A stretch of DNA of 64,000 nucleotides from Rhyacophila brunnea (taxonomy: Eukaryota; Arthropoda; Insecta; Trichoptera; Rhyacophilidae), in assembly GCA_022495005.1 (NCBI GenBank), contig JAGYXB010001846.1, positions 1 to 64,000 on the forward strand, written 5' to 3'. The notes beneath the pieces are model-generated. The model ran no database searches, was not told the DNA's origin, and saw only the letters and a program-made list of their open reading frames with translations. This document shows, piece after piece, positions 22,269 to 33,945 of the stretch; the stretch's first letter is position 1; each line of letters opens with the position of its first letter. A program made the position numbers and the translations under genes.

Positions 22269-22628
22269 CAGTATAACCTCGTTTTTACGTGCCCGGAATT
22301 CACGTTTTCCCGGCAATTGCGTGTATTTTTTTCAGTCCCGATGTATTTCACTACATTTAATACCCGCATTTACGTTTTTCTTTCCCGCGATTTACGTCGG
22401 AAATATTCAAAATATGCGAGTTACGCGCACTTGACAATGATTGGGTCGTGACATTCGAACGATTTTTCAATAAAAAATTTAATTGAATGTTGTATTTTAA
22501 TAAAACGTTATTTTTTTAGAAACATAAAATTTAAATGTTCTTTTTTTCAATACCCCCCTTTTACATTTTCCCTCCAATTAGGTTTTTTTCTTCAGTCCCT
22601 TAAAAAACGTAAAATAGGGGTTATACTG
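22269..22628 (+). mobile_element. pogo/Tigger-like MITE
   Basis: 360 bp with inverted ends CAGTATAACCTCGTTTTTAC and (inverse) ACGTAAAATAGGGGTTATACTG trimmed to the same length. It is flanked by TA at 22267-22268 and 22629-22630. CAGTATAACCTC-type termini with TA duplication are characteristic of pogo-group Tc1/mariner elements. Non-coding. Confidence 0.8.
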
Positions 22629-22743
22629 TATATTTATATTATATCCAAATTCCAATGGATATAAATATGTATAATATTATATTCATTCTTTTAATAATCT
22701 GATACTGTGTATCGATACTTTTTCTTTCGATATGACATCACTA

Positions 22744-23210
22744 GACAGTGACTTGAGTGACCGGTGCATCGCTGGTCCACGCAATACCTCAATTCTTGCG
22801 TCAGGCACCTGCAGCTCACCTGCGTAGTATTCGAAAGGTAGACAAAACACCAACAGCAAGCATGATTGTTTACCGTTCAGCATGTGCGCGCTGAGCTCAC
22901 TAAGCATATAATTAGGTGAACTGCGATGAATGTCTATAGGTATATAAATATTATAATATTATTTTTAACTATAATAGTTTTCATAAAACATTTTTTAAAT
23001 CTTGTAGGCAATACGAGTTATACTTTATTATTAAAGTCATATTTTTTAAAATTATAAAACAGTTATAATATTTTTGAACCAATTGCCTAAATACTCTCTC
23101 TAACCTACTATGTATTTATTTTATATGTAGATATAGAAACAAAATAATATTACAAATTATTAGCTTCATAATAAATTATTATAATTTTAGTCTTGGATGA
23201 CAATCTTAAA
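22744..23210. other. Spacer with a short GC-richer stretch at 22750-22910
   Basis: The GC-richer stretch has a 74-codon minus-strand open frame with no recognisable domain. The rest is AT-rich. Nothing firm can be said. Confidence 0.35.
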
Positions 23211-23220
23211 AGAATCTTAA

Positions 23221-23593
23221 GGCTATACCTCAGTTGAGGCACGGTCTAACAAGATAGTGGCTAGGCGATGCGCGGATTGCGGGTCGCGGGTGCAAATGTC
23301 GCATGCCAAACGAAATATAATTTGTCATATAAATCCAACATGCGTCCATTTAATGTTCTGTTTATTGTTCTATTAGTAACAATAATAATACATTCATTGA
23401 CATGTTTTCTTTTTCAAGTAAATGGGTAACGTTTTAGTCATCTTTACACGATTTTAGAATTAATACCCCCGTCGCCATCACGAAACAAATTGACGTGTTC
23501 CCAGCTCGACGTTCTCTCTCCGAACGGCAGCGAGTCCACAATTTCGTCGCGCCTATAGTTGAAAATTATTTGCCGTTTCACTGATGTATCGCC
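23221..23593 (+). mobile_element. piggyBac-type MITE with TTAA duplication
   Basis: 373 bp. Left end GGCTATACCTCAGT and right end read inversely GGCGATACATCAGT form imperfect terminal inverted repeats. TTAA flanks both sides (23217-23220 and 23594-23597). The inner parts are GC-rich (GATGCGCGGATTGCGGG, TCGACGTTCTCTCTCCG). Non-coding. Confidence 0.7.
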
Positions 23594-23597
23594 TTAA

Positions 23598-24704
23598 TGT
23601 TGGAAAGCATAAATTATGAGTGGCGGTTTTCCTTAATGCGTATGAGGCGCTCGCTTTGTCAGAAAATTCATCAGATGTGTGGGTACTTAAATGCAAAAAA
23701 AAATGTTGCAGCACATCTCTGTGGTTGTATTTTTAACATTGAATGAAAAATTTGTAGGGGGAGGCAATATACCTGTCTAAAATAAGACACGAAACGCGTA
23801 CGTACGCCGGTCGATCTTTTAACGAGAATTAATTATTTCTAACTAACATTTAAAATATGTACAAATTTATTTTTTTACTAAAAGTAGATTGGCGTAATTT
23901 TTATAATAGTGGAGCCTCTAAATCAGTCAGCGCATGCAGTCTCGGCGTATCACGTGTACCTATAAGTACTAGGTATATATTATTTAGTTAACATGTTATT
24001 TTGTAGATAACATTGTCTGACGCAAGGAGTCGTGGGAGTGTAATACCTATTTATTATCTGGTGAAAAGTGCCAATACTGGGAACGGAATTTACTATCGAT
24101 AAATGACGTAATATCCTTGTCTGGCATTTTGAGAACCTCTGTAATACTGCACATCTGTTTCATCAGACTGACATTATTCTTTGATTTTGCACTGCTAAAC
24201 GAAGGTCACCCCACCATTATAAATGAATGGCACCTTTCTCTAGGTTGGAACAAAAGTATTATATACTATTACGATGATATTTTCCGCTGTGTAGTTATGA
24301 TCTTACACTCTTTCATCAGCTTTTTATAAAGGTTACTGAAAAAGCAGTTTTAGTTTATTGAAAATAATATATCTAAGGACTTCAGAATATATTCAGTCGA
24401 CCCTACCTACTTGCACGTACAGAAGTTTTACGAAGACTACATAATTATGTTATTGTAAATAATCGTAGATAACTATGTAGGTAGACATTGTGTTTATTGT
24501 CAAATATTAGTCGATCTACTGCTGAATGAAAACCTCCACATGACATAGCTTCTTCCACTCATGTTATATTATATTATATGTACCTACTATTGTGATTAAT
24601 AATCAAATTATTAAACGGATTCACCATACTCACCTGTGGATGTGCAAAAAATAATCATGTTGTTTTTCGATGTGTTTCAATTGACTAGTGCAACGACCCA
24701 GCGG
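23598..24704. other. Spacer, no gene called
   Basis: Contains a 70-codon plus-strand frame (24117-24329) without motifs and a LINE-tail relic near 24520. Nothing else recognised. Confidence 0.4.
24505..24562 (-). mobile_element. Relic of LINE 3' end
   Basis: TCTACTGCTGAATGAAAACC resembles the minus-strand C-terminal EAFIQQ-coding tail of the LINE at 3798-4550 (TCCACTGCTGGATGAAGGCC). Too short for firm assignment. Confidence 0.35.
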
Positions 24705-24712
24705 GCTAGGTC

Positions 24713-25070
24713 CATGGCCCCCACATCCTAAAACGGGCCCCCATATCTGTCGCCAAGGTGAAAGGCAGTGTGATGCCTTACATTAGTGTTTTCCAAATGG
24801 TTTTTGATGTAAAATTAAGGGTATTCAGTGTAATTTTAGCTACTGTTGTATTTTAATACATTCACTTGAATTATAGAGTTATCGTGTATCGACACAATAA
24901 TCCAAAATTCATTTATTTTTGCAATGCTAATAATCCTGGAGTAAAATAGCCCCCGCAGGCGACTTTTTTATTGTTTGAGAAAAATTTTGATTTGTGTGTG
25001 TGTTTATATCACTTATCTGGTCGAGCCCTCAGACTAGAGTTCTGTCAGCCCCTCCTTTGTGGGGGCCATG
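24713..25070 (+). mobile_element. Family G hAT-type MITE, copy 3
   Basis: 358 bp with CATGGCCCCCACATCC and GTGGGGGCCATG ends. Flanks GCTAGGTC and GTTAGGTT agree at 6 of 8 positions. The interior GCAGGCGACTTTTTTATTG and TTATCTGGTCGA motifs match copy 1. Confidence 0.87.
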
Positions 25071-25078
25071 GTTAGGTT

Positions 25079-25594
25079 AGTGGCTAACAATCAATCATAG
25101 TAAACAAAACTCTAAACATAACATCCACTCCAAGGGGGGTTATTTTATCCGCTTAGGAACGAAAATTTTATATCTTTACATTCACTGATAAATACATAAT
25201 TAGATATTTAAAAAAAACATAAATTATAATATAAGAATAAAATATTTAAAAAAAATCGCTTACACTATCTCCAATGTCATATAATTTCAGGAAATGATTT
25301 AAATGACTAAATTATACCACTAAGTATTTTTTTTTATTAAATTATAATATTATATTAAATTCATTAGTTATGTTGTGACGTACATTATGTTATCTATGAA
25401 TAGTATAACATTATCATAATAATTAAGGTTATATTATTATTATAGTGAGTAGGTAACGTGATCAGTATTTCAATGCATTTTGGAAATTCTCACAAAGCGT
25501 GGTCTTATCAACAAGTTGAAATTTGGCAATAAACGAACTTTATTAAAAACAATTTGATACGTATAATTTTAGCATTCTACCTTTGAGTAAAATT
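25079..25594. other. Spacer, no gene seen
   Basis: AT-rich; nothing recognised. Confidence 0.4.
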
Positions 25595-25795
25595 CACAGA
25601 ACAGATAATAAATAGAATACCGATAGGCTATATTCAATACGCCGCATGTTGATGCAGGGTTTTTGAATGTGTGAGTGTCCTACGAAAATGAAGCACGCAT
25701 TATGCACGTGCAATAGTGTGTGTAACACGCCAACATTAAATGAGCGTAAATGCATAAACCGAGAGCAGTTATCAGTATTCGACGTATGATTCGAC
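25595..25795 (-). mobile_element. Family I MITE, copy 3, truncated
   Basis: Reverse orientation. It starts at the CACAGAACAGATAATAAATA end and contains GCAGGGTTTTTGAATGTGTG and GCATAAACCGAGAGCAGTT. It stops near ATTCGACGTA, so the other terminus is missing. Confidence 0.72.
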
Positions 25796-25964
25796 GATGT
25801 ATCTTATTTTACCGTAAAATTATGTACTAATCCTTAATGTAGGTATATACGTGTATATATATATGTTTGACTAGCGTTTGACGTAGTTATGAATGCATTA
25901 AATTTAGTTTAATTGTGTACATAATTGAGGGGTCTCGAAACTTTTCGTAAAATCTTCGTAAAAT

Positions 25965-26101
25965 CAATAAAAATGTATTATTTCTTTCTTATGTGTATAA
26001 TTTCTGAAAAAAAGTGTTTAACAATAATTCATAACAAATAAGATTTTATAATATCTCTTTCAGAAATTATAGATATAAGAAAGAAATAAGACATTTTATT
26101 G
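25965..26101. repeat. Small foldback, ~45-bp arms
   Basis: CAATAAAAATGTATTATTTC continuing to TAATTTCTGAAA is matched inversely by TTTCAGAAATTATAG continuing to CATTTTATTG. The spacer is about 48 bp. A MITE-like hairpin or chance-derived palindrome; no duplication was read. Confidence 0.6.
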
Positions 26102-26346
26102 ACTTGCCAACATTAATTTGAAAATGGAGACGGCCATTTTTGTTTCCAGATTCCTCAATTGTATCTAAAGCAGTAGCCAGATCGAATTTCACGTCACCAT
26201 AAAATCAGCAACACAGCCCAACGCAGTCATTTAATCTAAGCCAACATAAAAGTCCCCAACTGGAGTAATAAACAAGACACATTTTATTAATTTGGCATCT
26301 TTTTATCCATACTATCTACACTTCAAAAGTTGCTTAGTTTTTTTTA

Positions 26347-26555
26347 AAGTGAACTTTTTTCGGTACACTTCGGTTATGAGGAATACAGCGGAAACACATT
26401 TTGAAAATACCCAATATACTGGATTATTTGTTAGTTTGGGTTAGTTTAGGTTAGGTCTGGTTAGGTTAATCTAACAAATAATCCAGTATATCGTGTATTT
26501 TCAAAATGTGTTTTCCGCTGTATTCCTCATAACCAAACAGTACCATTTTTTCGTA
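26347..26555. mobile_element. Foldback MITE related to family F
   Basis: GGTTATGAGGAATACAGCGG, then CACATTTTGAAAATAC, then ATATACTGGATTATTTGTTAG form the left arm. The right arm is their near-perfect inverse, and the similarity extends outward to GGTAC on both sides. The loop is a TTAGGTTAGG-type stretch. The ATACTGG/TTTGTTAG block is shared with family F copies. Confidence 0.75.
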
Positions 26556-27177
26556 TTAATATTTTTGACTTATATATAGTTTAGATAGATTCTTTTATAC
26601 AAACAATTAATATTAGTAATCAGCTGTAAGAATGTATACTGAATATCGTGTTGTTATTAAATTTAGATGCTTCGATGAAGATGATGATGAAATTCCTACC
26701 TCTCATTACCGGTCCGAATTAAATTGTATTTTTACAATGATTCTTGGAAATTAAGTTGTAAACGTCATACATAGTACAGAGAAAAGTAACGAACTGTTTT
26801 CATTCATAATAAGATATTATTATAATAAAATTATAACATCTCTAGGTATGTTACAAAGACTGTATATACCTACTTATTGCTCGTGACGTAAATTGTAGAA
26901 GACTATTTTGTTTTGGCTTGTAGGTACATAGTCATTCGTGTGATGTAGGTATACTTACATAGGTCATAATTTTGACGACGTTTTTAATTTGCACATCAAG
27001 TGACGTAAGTAAGAACCATATGTGTGATAAACGGCAGTAACCACAAAACAATCAACACCCAAAAATAAAGATGCATGCTCGAATTATGTGATATTGAACG
27101 AAATGCTATTACCCCGATTCCTATTTCAGACTATTCTCAAAAAAATCAATGCATGTACCTACTTATGTACGCGCGTT

Positions 27178-27596
27178 AGCAGTTATACTTCTTGGCGTAA
27201 TAAAACAAAAACAAACCTTGTGATAACCTAGATTCTTCGACTATCTCTTAATTATCTCGTTAAATTAAACACTCAAGAAAAAGGGCCGTTTATTGGAGCG
27301 CCGCTGGTTTATTTCTACACACTTTAACTTATAAAATTATTTCTGGTTGTTTTTATTTTTAAAGTAACAACTGTCACTATGACATTTGATCGTTTGTTTA
27401 CGCAAGGAATTGCAAATGACCGACAAGAATAAATTCGTTGCTTAGGCAACGGAACAATTCTACTATCAAATTTGCGTTTGTATACAGCTGACTGATTCGC
27501 AGCTAACTTCATACTGTTGCGCACTTTTGTAACGGTGTGCGCGTGCAGCTCTTAATTTCACTCTCTACCAAACGCCCCAAAAGACGTATAACTTCA
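27178..27596 (+). mobile_element. Family E element, copy 1
   Basis: Ends are inverted and themselves palindromic: AGTTATACTTCTTGGCG at the left and CGCCCCAAAAGACGTATAAC at the right, the family consensus being GAAGTTATACTTCTTTTGGCG. Interior landmarks GATTCTTCGACTATCTC, GGGCCGTTTATTGGAGCGCC and TTTGCGTTTGTATACAGC are shared with the copies at 32217 and 47251. A 66-codon minus-strand frame inside has no known motif. Superfamily unknown. Confidence 0.72.
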
Positions 27597-27904
27597 AAAA
27601 TATTTTACTTAGGTATATATATTCTAATAGACATGTAAATACGTAACGTATCTACTTGATATTACATACTTATAATATTTGAAGTAGCAAATTGGCTCAG
27701 TCTTTGTTCCAGCTCTGTTATAATAACACTAAATTTAAGATCATAAGAAAATTCTGTCCGCTGCTAGTTGGTAGGTATAAAGAAAAGCGCACTGTAATGT
27801 TCTTTGTGTGGAAACGAATCAGATATAAATAGTAGGATACGCACACACTCGCGGCTATTCTTCTGTTACTCATAGTGAGTAGGTATTACTAACATGCAAT
27901 ATCT

Positions 27905-27960
27905 CGTAACACGGATGAATCCACTGCTGGATGACGGAGTTCCAAACCGATTCACCCATG
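27905..27960 (-). mobile_element. Relic of LINE 3' end
   Basis: GATGAATCCACTGCTGGATG followed by ACGGAGTTCC resembles the RTE-type tail at 3812-3850. Only about 50 bp. Confidence 0.4.
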
Positions 27961-27985
27961 TACGTTGCGTTCAACATACACCTGC

Positions 27986-28290
27986 GGGTCTATTCTATAC
28001 TTATCGACCGCTAAAGTGATAAATATTATCAAACTTAGGGTAGGTTTGTATCAAAGTGTTTGCACTTATTGTAACAATTACAATAAGTTGAATATAATTG
28101 TTGCAATACGTGCTATATCTTAACAGCAGCAAGAGAGGTGCTGTTAAAATATAGCACGTATTGCAACAATTACAACCATCTTATTGTAATTGTTACAAAA
28201 AGTGCTAATACTTTGATACAAATCTACCCTAGTTAGCCGTCGTATTTATCACTTTATCACTTTAGCGGTCGATAAGTATAGAATAGAGCC
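27986..28290. mobile_element. Foldback element of 305 bp
   Basis: Left arm GGGTCTATTCTATACTTATC, CGACCGCTAAAGTGAT and GTTTGTATCAAAGTGTT is mirrored by a right arm ending CACTTTAGCGGTCGATAAGT then ATAGAATAGAGCC. The arms are about 145 bp, and the centre CAGCAGCAAGAGAGGTGCTG is itself a small stem-loop. Near-complete palindromy and no coding sequence fit a foldback MITE. Confidence 0.85.
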
Positions 28291-28368
28291 ACTGAAGAAC
28301 TTAACCGTTATACCTATAAATAATTATAAAGTTTTAACGAAAACTATATTAGGTTATATTGTATATCC

Positions 28369-28865
28369 CAGTGGCAAAGGGTGGAGGTAGGCTGTTAAGT
28401 TTCGACCTAAATAGTGCACATTAAACTTTGCCAGTCATTCGAATTTGGTTTCATTGAACTAAGATTGCAATTTACAGATGGTGGTGGTTAGTTTTTAAAA
28501 ATCAATTAAACCTTGCCCAAACCAAACCATAAAAAAATTTAAAACATAAAAACATATTGTCGGTTAGTTTTTAAAATTCATAGTAGTAGATAAAAAAATA
28601 TTCTAACTAAGTATAAAATATCCAAAATTGTGTATGGTTTAATGGCATAATTTTCTACATATTTTATAGAGATAGACGATTATTTTTTGACTATTATCTA
28701 TTATGGATTGGTTTTGCAGTGTTTAATTAAATTTTAAAAAAACTAACCAATTCCATCTGTAAATTGTAGACTTAGTTCAATGAAAACAAATACGTATGAC
28801 TGACAAAGTTTATTGTGGACTATTTATGTTGGATTTTAACAGCCTACCTCCACCCTTCGCCACAG
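28369..28865. mobile_element. Family B hAT-type MITE, copy 5
   Basis: 497 bp, CAGTGGCAAAGGGTGGAGG to CACCCTTCGCCACAG. Flanks GTATATCC (28361-28368) and GTATACCC (28866-28873) match at 7 of 8 positions. It is shorter than copies 4 and 9 because of deletions in the middle. Confidence 0.92.
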
Positions 28866-28873
28866 GTATACCC

Positions 28874-29337
28874 TATCAAATCATTTTGTTTGTGTCGTTT
28901 CTGAAATAAGTTTTTATTAATTAGTCTTATGTTTCGTACGAGGAATACCTATGTACTGGCAGAATGTTTACCCACAATGGTCATTTTTGATTCAGTCCAA
29001 CTGTTGCTACATACATGTTACTTACTATATGATTTACATAAAGAATTAATCAATGTCTCACATTTCTCTGCCCTTGGTTATGTTATGTTATAAGTTATAA
29101 TGTTATAAGTTATAATACAATATTATTACAGTAGGTACCATATCAATTATTATTGTAAGTTATTTACCTTGAATCACAGTGTATTGATAACATAACCGTA
29201 TAATTATGTTTTGAATAATTTTACTGTAGATAATGATAGTGCATAATACAATGCACTAACAATTTTACATTTTTTTTCAAATTTTGATTATACCTACATA
29301 TAGTGAAAGTTTTCAACAGCCTTGAGCAAAAGCATGC
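28874..29337. other. Spacer, no gene seen
   Basis: AT-rich; includes a small tandem GTTATAAGTTATAAT at about 29085-29115. Confidence 0.4.
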
Positions 29338-29345
29338 CTAGTAAC

Positions 29346-30015
29346 TAGGGATAGCAATACCGAACGAATATATCAATACCGGTATTTAGATTGAATACCG
29401 GTATTCGTCATAATATATTATAGAAAAAAATAAGTAGGTACCTATCAATAAATATAACTATAAAAATGTATTTTATAGCAACATACTTACATTTATTATG
29501 TTGACCTTTATAAATATGTATAGATCATAATATTTTAGAACTGCTATTTTTTACAAATACTTACTACCTATAAGTCCGGATACAGAAAACTCTCTCTCAA
29601 ATTATTCAACGTTTGTTGGATGTACTATCAACATTGGATCAATAGTTATAGAATAATTGAAAACATTTGCCACGAATGTTTTCTTTTTTTAACATAATTA
29701 TGTTAATTCATCGCGAAAATTCTATATTTAAGTATATTTGAATGATTTTGTTTTAATGTTATTTAACTTTTGTTGGTTTCAGTCAGTATATTTGCATTTT
29801 GGTAGCATAAAACATATACATTAAATTTAATATAGTACCTACAATATAGTAAGTAGTAAGTAATGAAAAAATAACATTACATTAATTTTCGAAAAACATA
29901 AACGTGTATGCTTTCTTACTACCGAAAATACCGGTATATTGGATTTTTGAAACCGGTATTTCGGTATCGATAATAAATTGAATACCGGTTTTGAAATACC
30001 GGAAGTGCATTCCTA
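29346..30015. mobile_element. Family K hAT-type MITE, copy 4
   Basis: 670 bp, left end TAGGGATAGCAATACCG, right end read inversely TAGGAATGCACTTCCGG. Flanks CTAGTAAC (29338-29345) and CTAGCAAC (30016-30023) match at 7 of 8 positions. ATACCGGTATT palindromes are repeated at both ends. Non-coding. Confidence 0.85.
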
Positions 30016-30142
30016 CTAGCAACATACATTTTTAAGTATATAATAATTTTATAAATGTGTATTCATCATGCAATTATTATTGTAATACTGACCCGTATAA
30101 ATATATATTATGTATACTTACATATAAATAAATAATATAAAA

Positions 30143-30440
30143 CAGGGGAACTCAGAAATAATGGGAACTGAAATACCTAACGGGTGTGGAGTAACAGCAA
30201 CCGATCTCGAGTATGGAAGAATATGGGATAAACTTAAACACGTGTCAAGAAAACGCTTGTCCTTCGTTTATGCACTGACGCTCGTTCAATACTGGTGTAT
30301 TTGAAGGTTGCAACACATACTATTACACGTCTATTATGTGTGTTTCATTTTCTTAGTACACTTACACATTCAAAACCCTGCGTCAAAATGTAGTGTGTAG
30401 CCGTACCCTATCTGAATTATATTTATTAATCTGTTCTGTG
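30143..30440 (+). mobile_element. Family I hAT-type MITE, copy 4
   Basis: 298 bp from CAGGGGAACTCAGAAATAAT to TTAATCTGTTCTGTG. Flanks ATATAAAA and ATAGAAAT agree at 6 of 8 positions. Interior landmarks of the family are intact. Confidence 0.82.
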
Positions 30441-30448
30441 ATAGAAAT

Positions 30449-31155
30449 ACTTATATAAGTAGGTACATAATATATTTCTTGTTGTTTATTTTATGATAAT
30501 ATTACTTACTTACTGGTAGTGGTAAAGTAACTATTGTTTCACGAATACAACAATAAAATAAGTTCTTAATACAGCAATTAATAGATGTGGAGAGTTATAT
30601 TCAGAATAGGTAGGTATATTATATACCCTCAAACTCACCTGTATTTATAACGGCATGCTCACGATATCTTCACAGTTGTATTTAATTTAATTTAATGTTT
30701 ATGTATAAAATCGGAAAACAGTATTGCAGACTGCACGTGTACCTACCTATAATTTTATAGTTGTTACCTAACACTTTCTTGGTTGAGAAATAATAAATTA
30801 ATTACCGATTATTAAGTATGCTCCCTATTCCGATACCTACCTACCTAATGGTATTTTAATTAGGTAAAAGAATGGTACACTAACCTTTTTCTATCAATAC
30901 AATACCCCTTTTGTTCAAAAGTCAAATAAAAAAAACTCTAGCTTTCATGTTCACTTCAAACGTTAATATGTAGGGATCTATACACTGCTCTGCTAAGAAA
31001 AAAATAGTGTTTTTGGTTATATTAAATTTAGAGATTATGTCAAAGCAATCCAATAATTTTACATAATATAAGAGATATTGTAGTTTAAAACTTGTGTTCT
31101 CATTTCACTAAAACCAAAAAGACTTTTTTTTCAAAACCTATAATACTTTTCATAT
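30449..31155. other. Spacer, no gene seen
   Basis: AT-rich; nothing recognised. Confidence 0.4.
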
Positions 31156-31506
31156 CGTCGTTGTTTTGTAAAAAGGGCGAATTAACCAAAATGCTATTTT
31201 ACAGGAGGAGGATTTTTAACTTTTAACATTTATTTGTTAACTACCTGTGGATACTTATAAATGACTAACAAGTTTATTATAAAGCTTAGAAAGAATAAAG
31301 TCCTTATAATAGGCTTTATAGTATAATATTTTAAAAGGTCTAATATGTCACATTCGCTTTTTATTCATAATACTAAGTGGATGTTCGCCCTTACTATTAT
31401 CGTTTTTAAGTGCTTTCCAGTGAGCTAGTGAGCTACATATTGTTTTTTCATTAAAATCTCAATTTCGCCAAAATGGTTGATTCGCCCTTTTTACAAAACA
31501 CCGACG
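31156..31506. mobile_element. MITE with ~30-bp inverted ends
   Basis: Left CGTCGTTGTTTTGTAAAAAG then GGCGAATTAACCA; right end read inversely CGTCGGTGTTTTGTAAAAAG then GGCGAATCAACCA. Total 351 bp. The flanks share only TAT, so the superfamily is open (a 3-bp duplication would suit PIF/Harbinger). No second copy was noticed in the window. Confidence 0.7.
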
Positions 31507-32216
31507 TATATTATGGTAAATCTTGATGTTCTGAATTTAAATAAAAACGCGGTAAAAATGCAGTGCGTACATCGTGTACATATTAGTATTTATCACAATA
31601 TAATATTATACGCAAATTAGTTGCATAATAATAAATGGATACATTTTTACCACAACCGTTCCGTAATAACAACACTATCGTAAGTAATAATTATTTTGTT
31701 GAACATGTTTTTAATCGGTCAAATGTAAAACAGCTGATTTCAGGGTTAGCAGCGTTAAGTCACCGCTGTTTCATATCGGTAGTTTTTTTTAGCTTGCATT
31801 AATAATTAATTACGGAGTCGACATTCACTGGCTTATTATAAAAATAGATTTTTCTGATCGGAGACAGTAGCCTACTGTAGGCAGTGACGAAATAATAATT
31901 ATGGAATATTATTCACCTTACAACTAACACGAGATGAAGCAAATGTCACAACCGGATAACAATCTGGTATTAAAAGTAACTTTGAATTAATTTCATATTA
32001 TAATATTGACTTCAACCACGACCAGATACCATGCAAGAAATATCGTAATTTTATTTTACGGAAATCATCGTATATTTATATCATATTTGAATATTACACA
32101 AATGCGGTTTTTAGTTATTTTATAGATTACTAGTTGTGTATATTATTACATATAAGGCATCACTTGTGTGATTCATTCCGCATTCGACCTAAACGGTACA
32201 ATCACAATTTTTATTC
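31507..32216. other. Spacer, no gene seen
   Basis: AT-rich; nothing recognised. Confidence 0.4.
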
Positions 32217-32507
32217 GAGTTATACTTATTTTGGGGCGTTTGGTATAGAGTGAAATTGAGAGCTCCGCGCGCACACCGATACGAAAGTGCACGACACTAT
32301 GAAGTTATCTGCGAATCAGTCAGCTGTATACAAACGCAAGTTTGATTGTTTGAAAAATAATTATATAATATAGTAATATAAATTTAAGTGTATTTAAATA
32401 AACCAACGGAACTCCAATAAGCGGCCCTTTTTCTTGAGTGTGTAATTTAACAAGATAATTAAGAGCTAGTCGAAGAATCTAGGTTATCACAAGTTGTGTT
32501 ACGCCGA
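32217..32507 (-). mobile_element. Family E element, copy 2 (internally deleted)
   Basis: Reverse orientation. It starts AGTTATACTTATTTTGGGGC and GTTTGGTATAGAGTGAAATT, then runs through GAATCAGTCAGCTGTATAC and AATAAGCGGCCC to TCGAAGAATCTAGGTTATC and TGTTACGCC. The order is the inverse of copy 1, with about 100 bp missing from the middle. Confidence 0.7.
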
Positions 32508-32885
32508 TTTTTTCTAATTACGTTGGTACTTACATATTTTTTATGGCTGCGCTTTTCATAGTGGACTCTAATTGATTATGACGGTGGATGTGGATGCTGG
32601 GGGGCTGTTACACGGGAGTTAGTCCAGGCACTAAGCTTATTGATGTTCAGCGGTCTGGCTGAAGCTGGTCCCTGGTGCATGCCCTCACGTCCTAGTAGGC
32701 GCTCGCGTGGTACACTTTTGATGAATGCTATGATAAATGAGGAGACACTCTGTGCTGATAATATGGACACAGGTAGAGTTTTCACGGAGACTCGAATACA
32801 ATTATGTACCTATGGTTATTAGTAACCTACGTGTCTTACTTACATCCTGTAAAATAGCACCTACTTTTAAAGCAACGCTTAATTA
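32508..32885. other. Spacer with a GC-richer block at 32575-32800
   Basis: The block carries short open frames on both strands (69 codons minus, 60 codons plus) that overlap and show no domain. No splice context is convincing, so no gene is called. Confidence 0.35.
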
Positions 32886-32893
32886 TTAGGTGG

Positions 32894-33463
32894 CAGTAGG
32901 GAAGGGTGGAGGTAGGCTGTTAAGATGTGACATTAACGGTGCACACTAAACATTGTCAGTCAAACGTATTTGTTTTCATTATACTAACTAAGACTACAAT
33001 GTGTGGATAGTTTTTAAAATTCAATTAGACCCGGACTAATCCAAGCCATAGTCAATAACAGTCAAAAAATATTCGTCTAAGTATCTATAAAATATCTAAA
33101 AGTATGCCATTAAACCTTAATTTTAGGTATATTATAGATTGAAGAATATTTTTATTTATTATGGTTTGGTTTAGACCGGGCTTAATACATTTTATAAAAC
33201 TAACCAACAAAATATGCAATATGCACTTATTATTAATTCAACGAAAACTGAAATAGTGTGCACTATTTTTGCCGTATCGTCCATAGCATATCTAAACTAT
33301 TATTGTTTGGTTAAGGCAGGGTTTAATTGAATTTTAAAAACTAAAGAGCACCATCTGCAAATTGTATTCTTTATTCAATTAAAACAATTAAGTATGACTG
33401 ACAAAGTTTAGTATGCCCTATTTATGTTGAATCTTGACAGCCTACCTACACCCCTCGCCACTG
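32894..33463. mobile_element. Family B hAT-type MITE, copy 6
   Basis: 570 bp, CAGTAGGGAAGGGTGGAGG to CACCCCTCGCCACTG. Flanks TTAGGTGG (32886-32893) and TTAGGCGG (33464-33471) match at 7 of 8 positions. Full interior structure is present. Confidence 0.92.
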
Positions 33464-33471
33464 TTAGGCGG

Positions 33472-33945
33472 GTAGGTACTATCCATGTGAAACATAAATC
33501 ATAATAAGTACCTACGAATCTCAGGTGTTTTCAACTTCCGACAATAACAGCAATCATTTTTAGATTAAAATAAAAAATATTTCACCTTGTCACTCTTGAA
33601 GCAAACACATTATGTCATCTCAATCTCGCGACACGCACATCCTATGCAAGTTGATTACAAATAAATGAAGGTATACTAATTCCTATAGGCTGCTCTACGC
33701 ATTTACTGACTGATCTTGGGATTTTAAGGAATACATATTTTTTTTACTTGTTATATACTTACTTACTTTTCAGTTTTTACTGTCATTAGTAATTATCGAA
33801 CGTAATAAACAGGTATCATTAATGAAACATTATATATTACGGACATAGTTAATTATATGTGTTGTAATATTTTATTGTTATTGGGTACCTACCCACATTT
33901 TTAAATATCTGGTTTATGTAGGTAAAAGTGCACTTGCAATGAAAG
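33472..33945. other. Spacer, no gene seen
   Basis: AT-rich; nothing recognised. Confidence 0.4.

Larger units (their letters stand above)
21043..22743. mobile_element. Possible family K element, copy 3, expanded by later insertions
   Basis: The left end TAGGGATGGTATAAATATG and the right end read on the minus strand (TAGTGATGTCATATCG) are similar. Both have GTATCG blocks just inside, as in the copy at 10791-12892. Flanking 8-mers do not match, so the two ends may not belong to one insertion. Between them lie an M element, an F element and a pogo-like MITE. Confidence 0.45.

Noticed and set aside
24117..24329. 70-codon frame with hydrophobic stretches
   Set aside because: No ATG start or family motif; composition is what AT-rich DNA gives by chance.
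32576..32822. Opposed 60-69-codon frames in a GC-richer block
   Set aside because: No recognisable domain, overlapping on both strands, no convincing splice sites.
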